Positions 18,234 to 27,587 are shown, numbered from the stretch's first letter. The stretch: 64,000 nt of DNA from Dictyobacter vulcani (GCF_008974265.1 NZ_BKZW01000001.1:1798001-1862000), one strand, 5' to 3'. Notes: a model not told the origin generated them from the letters alone. Made by a program: numbers and translations.

Positions 18234-20444
18234 ATGCAACAGGGGGATCGACAGGGCAACAACATGACCAATCGGAGTCAGGCTCCTTTGCCTTCAACAA
18301 ACTATAATACAGTACTATCACAGACACCGTTACCAGTTGCTCAAGCTCATGCAGCATCAGCAGCGGCCTGTGGTGTCAATGCAACGACACCACCACCAAC
18401 TGATCCCCAGACAACAATGCAGCGTGCAGATGAAATCAATACGATTCAACGAATGTTTGGGGATGTGCAGACCAGCGCGGTCCTTGTCATGGGTTCTCCT
18501 GGAACAGGCAAATCTACGCTGGCGGCTTTGCTTTTTCGACGTTTACAATTAGCGAAAAATAGCGGGCTTGTAACCCCTAAACATCTTGTCTGGCTTACGC
18601 TTGGCACGTATAGCACGTTGCCAGATATCATTGCTTCCATACTGGCCGGAGTAGGTATCCCGGATAACGGTCTGTTCCTCTTAAAACCGGAGCAACAAAT
18701 ATCATCACTACTGCGAGCCTTACGCCGTCCTTCCGAAAATGCATTGATCGTACTGGATCAGTTTGAGCTTCTTCTCCATCCAGAGACCAATCAGGGAGTC
18801 GCGGGCCGTGGCGTCCTCCCTCTTTTCCTGGATATGCTGCAGACCGATCTGGGCAAAAGTCGTATCCTACTGACGGGTTACCATTCTCCATATGATGAAA
18901 ATAAGATTGCTCATCCACGTGTGCGCTCCTATCTGGTTACACGTATCAGTATGCCCGAAGGCGTAGCCTTACTACAACAACGGGGCGTCAAAGGCACGCC
19001 TGAAGAGATCTCCTCCGTGTGGCAGCGCTGTGCAGGCCATGCCTATGCACTGGTGCTCTGCAGTGCCTTAATCCAACTTGGTGGCATTCCACTTACCCAA
19101 CTCTTGAATTCACAGGAATATAGACCAATGTGGTCTGGCGATGTTATGGCCAACCTGATTATCGCCATCCACTACTTTCTAAACTCTACCCAGAATCCTA
19201 TCGTGCATGCATTAAGCCTGTTTCACAAGCCGATTATAAAAGACGGTATCTTCATGACGATTACGGGTGAGAGCGTGGAGGCACAACACCAACAAGGGAA
19301 TTTAGAGCTGCTCGGGAGCATTGAGTATGAATTGAACCAGTTAGCACGGCTAGGTATTATTCAGATTGTCACGGACGATGACGATCAACCTGCTTATACA
19401 CTTCATCCGCTACTACGCCAGTATACGATTGAGCACTTTATGGAGGATATGAGCCAGCATGAGCAGACTCACAATGTTCCCCCCTGGCCCACGAAAAATA
19501 AACCACAAATCCAGTCAGAGATGGCCGATGAGCAACGCCAGAGTGCCTTGATCTCTGGCCACATTCAGGTGGCAAGGTACTATGAGCACCTGATTAAAGA
19601 GCAATGTCCACCACGAGGACAACGGGCAGGACTACATGACATTGCTCCCATCATTACCACACTACGCCATCTCTGCCTGGGGCACCGCTGGCAACAGGCC
19701 TGTGATCTGCTCTTCCAGGAAGGACTTCATGACAGTATGGTGCAATGGGGAGCCTGGAATACCCTGATTGGCTTGTATACCGCCATGCTCCCTCCATTCG
19801 GAACGTTAAAGCCACAGGACGAGGGGATGGTGGCCAGCCATGTAGGCACACTGTATGGAAGGATCGGAGAGCAGCAGCAAAGTAAGGTGTATTTTGATCA
19901 GGCTCTGGCTTTACAACGGCGCATCGGTGATCAGCATGGTGAAGCGGTCACGTTGACGAATCAGGGTGAGCTATTGCGTATCCGTGGGGATCTCAAACAG
20001 GCTCGACAAAACTTTGAGAGCGGACTCTCTTTACTATCCCGGCATCCTGATCTGCAACTTGTCAGCGTGGTCTATCATAATCTGGGCCTGATCTCACAAC
20101 ACGAACGAGATTATAGCAAAGCATATAACTACTATATTGAAGCTCTTAAAATAGCGGCGAAGTTGCATCATCAACAATATACAGGCATGGTGCTCAGCAA
20201 TCTGGGTATGCTACTATATGAACAACGCCAGCATCAAGAGGCCCTGGCAGTACTGTTTGCCGCCCTGCAAATTCGCCAATCAATGCAAGATCCCACCACA
20301 TCGCTGTTAGAACGTTTCCTGGTGGCGATTGAGCAAAAGATGGGCTCAGAAAAGTATACGCAATTGTGTATAGAAGCCCTGGAAATCCAACCGCAGGTGC
20401 TCGCACGCTTCGTTGAGAAAGATGGACAACAAATACCCAAATAA
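18234..20444 (+). CDS. STAND-type NTPase with TPR repeats
   Basis: 736 residues. After a low-complexity N-terminus (1-70) comes a P-loop NTPase: Walker A GSPGTGKST at 87-95 and Walker B LIVLDQFELL at 171-180. A winged-helix/arm region follows at about 270-420 (YTLHPLLRQYTIEHFM). The last 200 residues are tetratricopeptide-like helices (GEAVTLTNQGELLRIRGDLKQA, SVVYHNLGLISQHERDYSKAY, MVLSNLGMLLYEQRQHQEAL). STAND proteins are signalling switches that oligomerise upon ligand binding. No DNA-binding or effector domain is evident. ATG 18234 has AAGGAG 6 bases upstream, which decides against the longer reading from 18201. Confidence 0.85.
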   Translation: MQQGDRQGNNMTNRSQAPLPSTNYNTVLSQTPLPVAQAHAASAAACGVNATTPPPTDPQTTMQRADEINTIQRMFGDVQTSAVLVMGSPGTGKSTLAALLFRRLQLAKNSGLVTPKHLVWLTLGTYSTLPDIIASILAGVGIPDNGLFLLKPEQQISSLLRALRRPSENALIVLDQFELLLHPETNQGVAGRGVLPLFLDMLQTDLGKSRILLTGYHSPYDENKIAHPRVRSYLVTRISMPEGVALLQQRGVKGTPEEISSVWQRCAGHAYALVLCSALIQLGGIPLTQLLNSQEYRPMWSGDVMANLIIAIHYFLNSTQNPIVHALSLFHKPIIKDGIFMTITGESVEAQHQQGNLELLGSIEYELNQLARLGIIQIVTDDDDQPAYTLHPLLRQYTIEHFMEDMSQHEQTHNVPPWPTKNKPQIQSEMADEQRQSALISGHIQVARYYEHLIKEQCPPRGQRAGLHDIAPIITTLRHLCLGHRWQQACDLLFQEGLHDSMVQWGAWNTLIGLYTAMLPPFGTLKPQDEGMVASHVGTLYGRIGEQQQSKVYFDQALALQRRIGDQHGEAVTLTNQGELLRIRGDLKQARQNFESGLSLLSRHPDLQLVSVVYHNLGLISQHERDYSKAYNYYIEALKIAAKLHHQQYTGMVLSNLGMLLYEQRQHQEALAVLFAALQIRQSMQDPTTSLLERFLVAIEQKMGSEKYTQLCIEALEIQPQVLARFVEKDGQQIPK

Positions 20445-20499
20445 TGCTCTATGCATTAACTCCTCACGCCTGCCTGGGGCGCTGACACCCCCCAATCTC

Positions 20500-20555
20500 T
20501 TTTTATGTAGTTGCATCAGGAGCGCAATTGCGCTCCTGATGCAACTACATAAAAA
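20500..20555. terminator. 56-bp perfect palindrome
   Basis: 28 + 28 bases with no unpaired centre (…GGAGCGCAATTGCGCTCC…), starting 55 bases after the STAND gene stop. The arm ends are T-rich and A-rich, so it can terminate in both directions. The DNA just 3' (gagagcgccgcatggcgcgagtccgagagatactacctc, in part) loosely resembles the 3' module of the dispersed elements. Confidence 0.7.
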
Positions 20556-20719
20556 CACTATGAGAGCGCCGCATGGCGCGAGTCCGAGAGATACTACCTC
20601 TCAAAAGAAAGAGGAAAACATATAGCTGCGCTTGACCTGATAACGTGGTACACTTAGTGGTAGATTTATCAGTAACCTGGCTGACTAATTTCATTGCAAA
20701 CGAAAGAGAGTTTCCCTGT

Positions 20720-21394
20720 ATGGCTATCACCACCGGCTCCCAGAAAAGGCAGACCTCCCACGACTCCCTTGAAACGGCACAAACCTCCTCATTCCAGGGC
20801 TGGTTAGTGCTGCTGCTGGTATTTGTAGCCGGAGCCGCCTCTCTGTGCGTTGAAATGGCAGCAACACGTAAAATGACACCGTATGTCGGTGACTCTCTAT
20901 TTGTCTGGGCGAGCGTCATTGGATTGATTTTGTTGTATCTGACCGTTGGATACTATGTGGGTGGCATTCTCTCAGATCGCTATCCCCGACCACTCTATCT
21001 TTACTATATTACAGCCCTGGCCTCTCTCTTTATTGCGCTGATTCCTCTACTGGCAGATCCGGTCCTGCGCTGGGTACAGTTAACCTTTGCCGATTATGAG
21101 CTAGGAGTCCTCTATGCCTCGCTGATTGCGATCATGCTGCTCTTTGCCATACCAACTATCTTGCTGGGCTGTGTCTCGCCTTACGCCATTCGTATTCGTA
21201 TCCAACAGATAGGCAGCGCCGGTCGAACCGCCGGGGTGCTCTATGCAATTTCGACGGCTGGCAGTATCCTTGGCACCTTTGTACCCGTACTGGTCTTGTT
21301 GCCTTATCTCGGCACAAACCTGACCTTCTTGTTATCAGCACTGGTCCTGTTGCTTCTCTCAGTTGCTGGTATCCTCACCAATCGCAAAGCATAA
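20720..21394 (+). CDS. spermidine-synthase-like membrane domain protein
   Basis: 224 residues with six or seven hydrophobic segments. LVLLLVFVAGAASLCVEMAATRKMTPYVGDSLFVWASVIG and the later LLGCVSPYAIRI match the membrane half of the large fused MFS/spermidine-synthase-like proteins. The cytoplasmic aminopropyltransferase half is absent: the frame stops after the last helix and no such domain follows. The family role is unknown. ATG 20720 is preferred because AGAGAG lies 9 bases upstream and the protein then begins just before the first membrane segment. An M16-like gene follows after 158 bases. Confidence 0.7.
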   Translation: MAITTGSQKRQTSHDSLETAQTSSFQGWLVLLLVFVAGAASLCVEMAATRKMTPYVGDSLFVWASVIGLILLYLTVGYYVGGILSDRYPRPLYLYYITALASLFIALIPLLADPVLRWVQLTFADYELGVLYASLIAIMLLFAIPTILLGCVSPYAIRIRIQQIGSAGRTAGVLYAISTAGSILGTFVPVLVLLPYLGTNLTFLLSALVLLLLSVAGILTNRKA

Positions 21395-21552
21395 AATCCA
21401 CCAGGAAAAGGAAGCAAACCAGCAGGCACTGCTAACAAAATGTTCTTCACAGGCATCAGAGCATTTAAAGCATACTGCCTTTTCCTTGTGGTATACTAAC
21501 CTTGTTTTCCATGTGCGGCCTCACTCCTGCCCAAGAAAGGATGTCAGATTAG

Positions 21553-22833
21553 ATGAGTGACCAACAGGGGTTACCACCCAACTATTTCTACCATAAACTG
21601 CCCAATGGTATTGAGCTGATTGGCCAGCGTATGCCCAGCCTCAGTTCAATTAGCTTTGGCTTCCAATTAGATGCTGCCGTTGTGCATGAGCCTGCCGACA
21701 AGCAAGGGCTTGCCCACCTTTTTGAATATATGCTCTTTCAAGGTACAAAAACCAAGGATGCTCGTGCCCTGAACGAGGCATTTGAATCCCTGGGTGCCCG
21801 CAAGGGTGCCAGCACCAGCCTGGAAACTGCCATGGTCTGGGGACAAATTGTTAATACGAAATTTGATACGACCCTGAACCTCTTCCGTGATATCTTGCTG
21901 ACACCCACCTTCCCACGTGAGGAACTGGAACAGATGCGCAATCTGGTTCTACAAGAGATTCGCCGCCGCGATGATGAGCCAATGAGCCGCATTTTCGAGT
22001 TGGTGCGGGCAAATTTCTATAAAGGAACTGCACTCAGCCGCCTCGTACTGGGAACAGATGAGGACGTGCGCAAGTTGCAGCGTCAGGATTTACGTGATTT
22101 CTGGCAGGCTCGTTATCAACCAAATAATATGCTTTTCTCGATTGCCGGAAACTTTGACTGGGATCATGTGGTAGAACGCATACAGGAACTGTTTGGCGAC
22201 TGGCAGGGCGATGCTCCACCTTCAGGCGAACAGCTTCCGAATCCCCAGCAAAGTGTTTCGCTGGAGTTCCGTGAGGGTAAGCAAGAGCATATCGGTATGA
22301 TGGTGCCTTTCCCCAATTATGTGGATCCAGATTACTATGCGGCCATGGTGGTGGCTGAAGTGCTCGGTGGCTCCATGGCCTCACGCCTCTTTGTTGAGGT
22401 TCGTGAGAAGCGTGGCCTGGTCTATAGCGTTTCTGCCGGCCTGGCTGGCAATAAACATATCGGCGCCCTGCGCATCTATGCAGGCACAACCCCAGAACAG
22501 GCCCACGAATGCTTAGAGGTGATCATCAATGAAATGCGTAAATTAGAGCATGAAGGGATCACCGCCGATGAGTTGGAACGCGCCAAGGTGCAACTGAAGA
22601 GCGAAAATGTGATGCGCGGCGAGGGCTCAGGTTCTCGTATGAGCGCAATTTTACGCTCCTGGTGGTATGAGCATAAGATCCAGACGATTCAGGAAGTCAA
22701 AGATGCGATTGATGCCGTCACCCAGGAACAGGTCCTGAAAGTCCTGAAGCGCTATTCGCCCGTTCATCCACTGACGATTGCTGCGATTGGACCCCTTTCA
22801 GAGAAAGAATTGATCGGCGATACACTGTCCTGA
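21553..22833 (+). CDS. M16-family peptidase homologue with a degenerate zinc motif
   Basis: 426 residues, two M16 half-domains. The zinc motif HxxEH reads H55-L-F-E58-Y59, so the second zinc-binding His is Tyr. The region expected to hold the third ligand is LVLQEIRRRDDEP. The C-terminal half keeps the Arg/Tyr pair region VEVREKRGLVYSVSAG near 282-297 that positions substrate in this family. It therefore looks like the non-catalytic partner type of an M16B pair, yet no active partner is adjacent. Length is typical of M16B. AGAAAGGA lies 12 bases before the ATG. Confidence 0.85.
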   Translation: MSDQQGLPPNYFYHKLPNGIELIGQRMPSLSSISFGFQLDAAVVHEPADKQGLAHLFEYMLFQGTKTKDARALNEAFESLGARKGASTSLETAMVWGQIVNTKFDTTLNLFRDILLTPTFPREELEQMRNLVLQEIRRRDDEPMSRIFELVRANFYKGTALSRLVLGTDEDVRKLQRQDLRDFWQARYQPNNMLFSIAGNFDWDHVVERIQELFGDWQGDAPPSGEQLPNPQQSVSLEFREGKQEHIGMMVPFPNYVDPDYYAAMVVAEVLGGSMASRLFVEVREKRGLVYSVSAGLAGNKHIGALRIYAGTTPEQAHECLEVIINEMRKLEHEGITADELERAKVQLKSENVMRGEGSGSRMSAILRSWWYEHKIQTIQEVKDAIDAVTQEQVLKVLKRYSPVHPLTIAAIGPLSEKELIGDTLS

Positions 22834-22884
22834 AACCCGGGCATTCGTTGAATGGTGTCTATAACAGAGGCATGAAGATAAAAA

Positions 22885-22920
22885 ACAAGAGCACTTCCCC
22901 TGCAGAGGAAATGCTCTTGT
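22885..22920 (+). terminator. intrinsic terminator after the M16-like gene
   Basis: ACAAGAGCACTTCC... pairs with ...GGAAATGCTCTTGT (one or two wobbles) and is followed by cttttatc. It lies 50 bases after the stop. Confidence 0.75.
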
Positions 22921-23365
22921 CTTTTATCAAAAAATTGGCTACAATTCATACGTCCTTCTATTACATTTAATGGTATACTTCCTCTTAACACAAAATCATC
23001 AGATTGGTCCGGTCTGCATTGGCTGACTGATATGCTTCGCTCAAAATAGAAAAATCACTTTTCCAGATACTCCTTTTCTCGGCGTTGATGCTATACAATA
23101 GAATCATTCGTTACAGTAGTGCAGACTGACCATTAAAATTATACAATGGAACCCAAAAAGCTCTTCCTGGCTTTTCGCTATAGCAAGTTAAAACAAACAA
23201 GCAACTTTCGTATTGACTGAAGCATTGTCAAGAGACTTCAAAAAAAGATAACCTGATACTGTACAGCGAATATCATATCCACAACGGGTCAAAAATAGAA
23301 GACGCACCAATTTGTCGACGTTGACAATAGCATAAAAAAGCAATGACGCAAAGGAGCAAATGAGC
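22921..23365 (+). other. AT-rich upstream region of the glutamine synthetase gene
   Basis: About 440 bases with no supported gene. AT-rich and probably holding the promoter of the next gene. I could not pick one promoter with confidence and see no clear operator. Confidence 0.45.
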
Positions 23366-24766
23366 ATGGCAGACAAACGCGGAGACCATACCAGCTATGA
23401 GCAAGTCATGGCCACGATCAAAAATGAGCGCATTCGTTTTGTTAATCTGGAATTTACTGATGTGGTTGGAGTAGCAAAATGTGTAACAGTTCCAGTAGAG
23501 CAGTTCGCGGATTGTGTGCGGCATGGTAAGTGGTTTGACGGTTCCGCACTTGAGAATATTGCCCGCGTAGCAGAGAGTGATATGTATCTGTATCCTGATC
23601 TGGCTACCTTTACTACGCTTCCCGGCAAGGTGCGCCCGGCCCCCAGGATTGGTTCACGTCAGAGTGATTCTGAGAGCGATGGCGATGTCGTAGCTCGTGT
23701 CATTTGTGATGTACGTGAACCGGATGGCGAACGCTTTGATGGCGATCCACGGGCCGCCCTGCTGAACGCGATTGAGGAAGCCCGCGCGATGGGCTTTAAG
23801 TATCAGGTAGCGCCAGAACTGGAGTTTTTCCTGCTACAGGTTGAAGATAAAAAACCGATCCCTTTGCAGGATGATCCGGGCAGCTATTTTGATCTCTCCA
23901 CCAAGTTTACGGTGACGATCCGCAGTGAGATGGTGCATGCCTTACAAAGTATGGGCATCAAAATCGAGGGGAGTCATCATGAGGTGGCGGCCGGACAGCA
24001 TGAGATCGACTTTGAAATTGGCGATGCGCTCCATATCGCAGATAGCTTGCTGACCGCTAAATATGTCATCAAAGCGATTGCCTCCCAGCAAAATCTTTAT
24101 GCTACCTTTTTGCCCAAACCTTTCTACAAAAAAAATGGCTCTGGACTGCATATTCATCAACAGCTCATCAATATAGAAACAGGTAAAAACGTCTTTGTGG
24201 ATGAGCATGCCGAATATGCTCTGTCTGAAATCGCGCGTGGCTTTATCGCTGGACAACTGGCCCACGCACGCTCTATGTGTGCGATTCTGGCTCCGCTGGT
24301 CAATTCTTATAAGCGCCTGGTACGTGGGTATGAAGCACCGGTCTTTGTCAACTGGGGACGCGTCAATCGCCAGGCTCTGATTCGTGTGCCCCGTCCAGGC
24401 ACTGATCCACAAACCTCGATGCGCATCGAGCTACGCTGTACAGATCCCAGTTGTAATCCACACCTGGCCCTGGCAGTCATGTTGCGCGCCGGCCTGGATG
24501 GCATCCAACGTAAACTCACTCTACCGCCTGCCATGGACGAAAATATTTTCCTCCATGATGAAAGTGAACGTCTGCGTCCACGCGCTCGCCTGCTACCCGC
24601 CACGCTGGGAGAAGCCCTGGATAGTATGCGGGAAGATGCCTTGATCCGTGATGTGCTGGGAGATACCATCTATGAAGGCTTTGTCGATGCCAAGAGCATC
24701 GAATGGACGGAGTATCGCCAGCAGGTCCATAACTGGGAAATAGAGCGCTACCTCCCAGTATTCTAG
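23366..24766 (+). CDS. glnA: type I glutamine synthetase family enzyme
   Basis: 466 residues. The N-terminal beta-grasp region (RIRFVNLEFTDVVGVAKCVTVPV) precedes the catalytic domain: VAPELEFFLL, GSHHEVAAGQHEIDFE, SGLHIHQQL, NSYKRLVRGYEAPVFVNWG and RIELRCTDPSCNPHLALAVMLRAGLDGI. These carry the Glu, His and Arg residues for metals, glutamate and ATP. The usual adenylylation site (Tyr in an NLYxLP loop) is absent; that region reads FLHDESERLRPRARLLPATL. So GlnE control is unlikely. A role in gamma-glutamylation of another amine cannot be excluded. ATG 23366 sits 9 bases after AAGGAG; ATG 23360 would be too close. Confidence 0.88.
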   Translation: MADKRGDHTSYEQVMATIKNERIRFVNLEFTDVVGVAKCVTVPVEQFADCVRHGKWFDGSALENIARVAESDMYLYPDLATFTTLPGKVRPAPRIGSRQSDSESDGDVVARVICDVREPDGERFDGDPRAALLNAIEEARAMGFKYQVAPELEFFLLQVEDKKPIPLQDDPGSYFDLSTKFTVTIRSEMVHALQSMGIKIEGSHHEVAAGQHEIDFEIGDALHIADSLLTAKYVIKAIASQQNLYATFLPKPFYKKNGSGLHIHQQLINIETGKNVFVDEHAEYALSEIARGFIAGQLAHARSMCAILAPLVNSYKRLVRGYEAPVFVNWGRVNRQALIRVPRPGTDPQTSMRIELRCTDPSCNPHLALAVMLRAGLDGIQRKLTLPPAMDENIFLHDESERLRPRARLLPATLGEALDSMREDALIRDVLGDTIYEGFVDAKSIEWTEYRQQVHNWEIERYLPVF

Positions 24767-24775
24767 TGTATGGCA

Positions 24776-24810
24776 CCCGTAGCTTCGATCCTTGCGATCG
24801 AAGCTACGGG
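24776..24810. terminator. terminator shared by two convergent genes
   Basis: A 15-bp perfect stem CCCGTAGCTTCGATC/GATCGAAGCTACGGG over a 5-base loop. It lies 9 bases after the glutamine synthetase stop and overlaps the last codons of the convergent glycosyltransferase gene. Confidence 0.75.
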
Positions 24811-25895
24811 CGCAGATAGACTTTTTCGTGGGCTTCCAGCATCCGTTGAAGTGAGAAGTTTTCTCTGGCATGGCAACGGCAACGCTCGCGAGAAATTTCG
24901 GACAGGCGTGTGACGGCAGCAACTGCCTGCTCACAATCCCCGGGTGGAACCAGGAAACCGGTCTGCCCATGGACAATGACTTCGCTGGTGGCCCCACGCT
25001 CAAAGGCGATCACTGGCGTGCCGGCAGCCATAGCTTCTACCAACGTCAATCCAAAGGGCTCATCCCAGGCAATGGGAAAAAGGAGTCCCTGTACTTCACC
25101 CATCAGTTTCCACAGGGCCAGATGATCTAGCTGACCCAGGTAGCTAACCAACTCCTTTTTCTGCTCCAGCAACGGCAGGATACGCTCTGTGTAATAACGC
25201 TGATCATAAATACCGCCAGCCACTAGTAAACGCTTTCCAGCCCGTTCAGCGATCTCAATGGCCTGCTCTAAACCCTTCTCAGGTGTAATCCGACCGGCAA
25301 ATAAGAGTGGAGCAGTAGCGGACACATGGGCAGAGAAAGGGATGGTCTCAATATCCAGGCCATTGTAGATCACATGGTCAAAGGCACAATAAGCGGCATA
25401 GTCACGCGCGCAGGCTTGCGAGACGGTTATCAGAGTGAGCGGATGCTGCTGACGCTCTAAAATACTCAGTACCTCATTGATCTCCGGTGAGACAGCAGGA
25501 AGATGGATGGTGTGCAGGACCGGAATGGTTGTTACCAGCGTACTGCAAGTCAGGGCCGGCCAATCAAAAGCGTGAGCATGAATGACATCGAATTCATCTG
25601 TCCGTTGCCGCAAATGGAGAAACAATTCTAGAAATACATTGGCCTGAGCCATAAAACCTGGATCAAGCGCTTGCTCTTTTCCAGGTTCCGCAAAACTTGA
25701 GGGGGCCACGATTTCTGGAACAGTGACTGGCTCGATCTTCACACCAGGTACTACCGAGCCAGCACGGGCGAACAGGGTCACTTGATGTCCACGCTGCGCC
25801 AGACCCATTGCCAGATCCGCTACCACCGCCTGTGAGCCGCCAGTAAATGGTTCTGCAATGGTCGTTACCAGAGGCGCGACCAGGGCAATCCTCAT
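24804..25895 (-). CDS. glycosyltransferase family 4
   Basis: 363 residues, GT-B fold. N-terminal MRIALVAPLVTTIAEPFTGGSQAVVADLAMGLAQRGHQV is the usual acceptor-side Rossmann domain with the Gly-Gly loop. The C-terminal half has LLFAGRITPEKGLEQAIEIA and EPFGLTLVEAMAAGTPVIAF with the E-x7-E pair that binds the sugar nucleotide. Donor and acceptor are not predictable; families with this start often transfer to surface polysaccharides or glycolipids. Its ATG overlaps the stop of the upstream queD-like gene (ATGA at 25892-25895), so the two are translationally coupled. Confidence 0.9.
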   Translation of the reverse strand: MRIALVAPLVTTIAEPFTGGSQAVVADLAMGLAQRGHQVTLFARAGSVVPGVKIEPVTVPEIVAPSSFAEPGKEQALDPGFMAQANVFLELFLHLRQRTDEFDVIHAHAFDWPALTCSTLVTTIPVLHTIHLPAVSPEINEVLSILERQQHPLTLITVSQACARDYAAYCAFDHVIYNGLDIETIPFSAHVSATAPLLFAGRITPEKGLEQAIEIAERAGKRLLVAGGIYDQRYYTERILPLLEQKKELVSYLGQLDHLALWKLMGEVQGLLFPIAWDEPFGLTLVEAMAAGTPVIAFERGATSEVIVHGQTGFLVPPGDCEQAVAAVTRLSEISRERCRCHARENFSLQRMLEAHEKVYLRP

Positions 25896-26323
25896 GCTCT
25901 ACCCGCTTCCTTCTGCTCGCCACCACGATACGTGGCAACGTTGTTTTCAGTCTCATGTAGCTTCACTTCATACAGCAAGCCAGGAGGGAAACCGCGTTCC
26001 AGGCGCTCCCAGAACATTATAACCAGCATTTCAGCGGTCGGAATCACATCCTCGAGCCAGGGAACATCATAGTTGAGATGTTTATGATCCACCCAATCCA
26101 CCACCTGCTCATTGGTAATCTTCTTCATATCCGTTAGATTCATTACCATTCCTGTTGTCGGATCAGGATTACCGCTGACCGTCACCTCAAGTATGTAGTT
26201 ATGGCCATGTCCGTTTGGGTTGGCACATTTGTCGTAGATGCGATAATTTTCTTCTTCAGTTAAGTGCTTGCTCCACAAACGGTGTGCCGCGCTAAAGGTG
26301 ACGCGCCGGGTCAAATAGACCAT
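25892..26323 (-). CDS. 6-pyruvoyl-tetrahydropterin synthase / QueD family
   Basis: 143 residues. Zinc ligands His14, His39 and His41 are present (FSAAHRL, GHGHNY). The catalytic Cys is probably Cys33 in DKCANPNGHGHNY, and the DHKHLNYD motif with the catalytic His is intact. Members make 6-carboxytetrahydropterin for queuosine (QueD) or 6-pyruvoyltetrahydropterin. tgt is encoded in this window about 28 kb away, but queC, queE and queF are not seen here, so the exact reaction is open. It overlaps the glycosyltransferase start by four bases. Confidence 0.88.
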   Translation of the reverse strand: MVYLTRRVTFSAAHRLWSKHLTEEENYRIYDKCANPNGHGHNYILEVTVSGNPDPTTGMVMNLTDMKKITNEQVVDWVDHKHLNYDVPWLEDVIPTAEMLVIMFWERLERGFPPGLLYEVKLHETENNVATYRGGEQKEAGRA

Positions 26324-26354
26324 AATAGTCTCCTCTATAGTTAGCTTGCTTTAA

Positions 26355-26557
26355 AGTGCGTCTGATGCTCATGCCTTCCGTGATCTCCCTACCTGCGTTT
26401 TCGTGCCTTCGGCACTCAAAAGGTTAAGTATGTTGTGTGAAGAAATGTGCTAAGCGCATTTCTTCACACAACATACTTAAAAAAACATGGGCGCTTTAGC
26501 GTCCCAGTGCGCCCAGGAGAGATGACCGCGATAAGAGTGAGAATCAAACATTAACCT
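26355..26557. repeat. dispersed palindromic element, copy B
   Basis: Order: a 5' edge (AAGTGCGTCTGATGCTCATG), then short hairpin GTGCCTTCGGCAC at 26403-26415. The long hairpin has 27-bp arms 26424-26450 and 26454-26480 with one G-T pair. The 3' module runs CATGGGCGCTTTAGCGTCCC through GAGTGAGAATCAAACATTAAC. The first 20 bases of the short-hairpin module are identical to copy A, while the stem differs on both arms together. It lies upstream of the queD-like gene and downstream of the SDR gene. Confidence 0.75.
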
Positions 26558-26678
26558 ATAATCTCATATATAATACGGGCGACAGCCGTGCTCCAGTGAC
26601 CATCGCCAATATAGTTTTACTATTTTAATGAGGAGTACAGACTTTTCTGCTACCCCCTCGCTTGATGCTGGCATTATG

Positions 26679-27392
26679 TCAGGCATTGGTAAACAACTCG
26701 ATGTTGCTACCACTAAACATACGACCGCTATCACCTGCCAGGAAAAAGAGGATATCGGCCAGTTCGTCTGGCGTCATGCCCGCTTTGAGATGTGGAGCGG
26801 CTTGCCTGAGCATCTCGGTATCAATCGCTCCAGGACTGACTGCGCAGACACGAATGTTGTGGGGCTTTCCTTCAACCGCCAGGATCTCGGTCAGGCTTGC
26901 TACGCCTGACTTTGAGACGTTATAGGCGCTTAATCCGGGGAATTTCTCTACACCTTTCACACCTGAGAGTGATGAAATGTTGATAATCACGCCCTGCTTC
27001 TGCTCCATCATCTGCTGAAAGGCAGCCCGACAGCAGAGAAAGGTGCCACGCAGATTAATATTGATCACTTGGTCCCAGAGCGCGGTATCCATGTCAGTGA
27101 AAGGTTTTACCGCCACAATGGCAGCACAATTGATCAATATATCAATGCTCCCATAGGATTGCTGCGCACGCTGAAAGAGATTCTGCACGTCCTCTTCGCG
27201 TGACACATCACCCACCATAGCCAGGGCCTGACCACCCTCACGAGTGATCTCTGCTACCGCCTCATCCAATTGCGCCCGGGTACGGCTAAAAAGGATCACA
27301 CGGGCACCTGCTCGGGCCAATAAACGGGCGGTAGAGCGGCCAACGCCCCGACCCGCACCGGTAATGATTGCGACTTTATTATTCATATCCAT
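26679..27392 (-). CDS. short-chain dehydrogenase/reductase
   Basis: 237 residues, classical SDR. Cofactor loop TGAGRGVG at 11-18, NCAA at 88-91, catalytic Ser140/141 in NISSLSG, and Tyr157/Lys161 in YNVSK. Arg in FSRTR after the second strand suggests NADP(H) preference. C-terminal SPGAIDTEM is typical. The substrate is unknown; the sequence is close to 3-oxoacyl-ACP reductase-like SDRs. No ribosome-binding site precedes ATG 27392, and a TATAAT lies 5 bases upstream of it, so the message may be leaderless. Confidence 0.9.
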   Translation of the reverse strand: MDMNNKVAIITGAGRGVGRSTARLLARAGARVILFSRTRAQLDEAVAEITREGGQALAMVGDVSREEDVQNLFQRAQQSYGSIDILINCAAIVAVKPFTDMDTALWDQVININLRGTFLCCRAAFQQMMEQKQGVIINISSLSGVKGVEKFPGLSAYNVSKSGVASLTEILAVEGKPHNIRVCAVSPGAIDTEMLRQAAPHLKAGMTPDELADILFFLAGDSGRMFSGSNIELFTNA

Positions 27393-27397
27393 ACTTG

Positions 27398-27419
27398 ATT
27401 ATATCAGGCGAACACGCCT
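27398..27419 (-). promoter_or_regulatory. -10 box next to the SDR start, with an inverted repeat
   Basis: Reading the minus strand, TATAAT occupies 27403-27398 and the ATG begins at 27392, about where transcription would start. An inverted repeat AGGCG-aaca-CGCCT at 27406-27419 lies between the -10 and a poor -35, a usual place for a repressor operator. Confidence 0.4.
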
Positions 27420-27441
27420 CCTGAATAATGTCTCACCTCAC

Positions 27442-27471
27442 TTGTTGAATCGCATAAAGCTCTGATATAAT
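27442..27471 (+). promoter_or_regulatory. sigma-70-type promoter for the DUF4388 gene
   Basis: TTGTTG at 27442-27447 and a perfect TATAAT at 27466-27471, 18 bases apart, on the + strand. Predicted start near 27478, giving a 110-base leader before ATG 27588. Confidence 0.5.
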
Positions 27472-27587
27472 GCAAAGCACAGGCATTTTTACTTAGAACA
27501 CTCACTGTAGATTTTTTAGCAACGCCTGAAGCATATTTCATCGGTATATAACACTATCAATCGATCACGCTGGCACATGGGGGGAGC

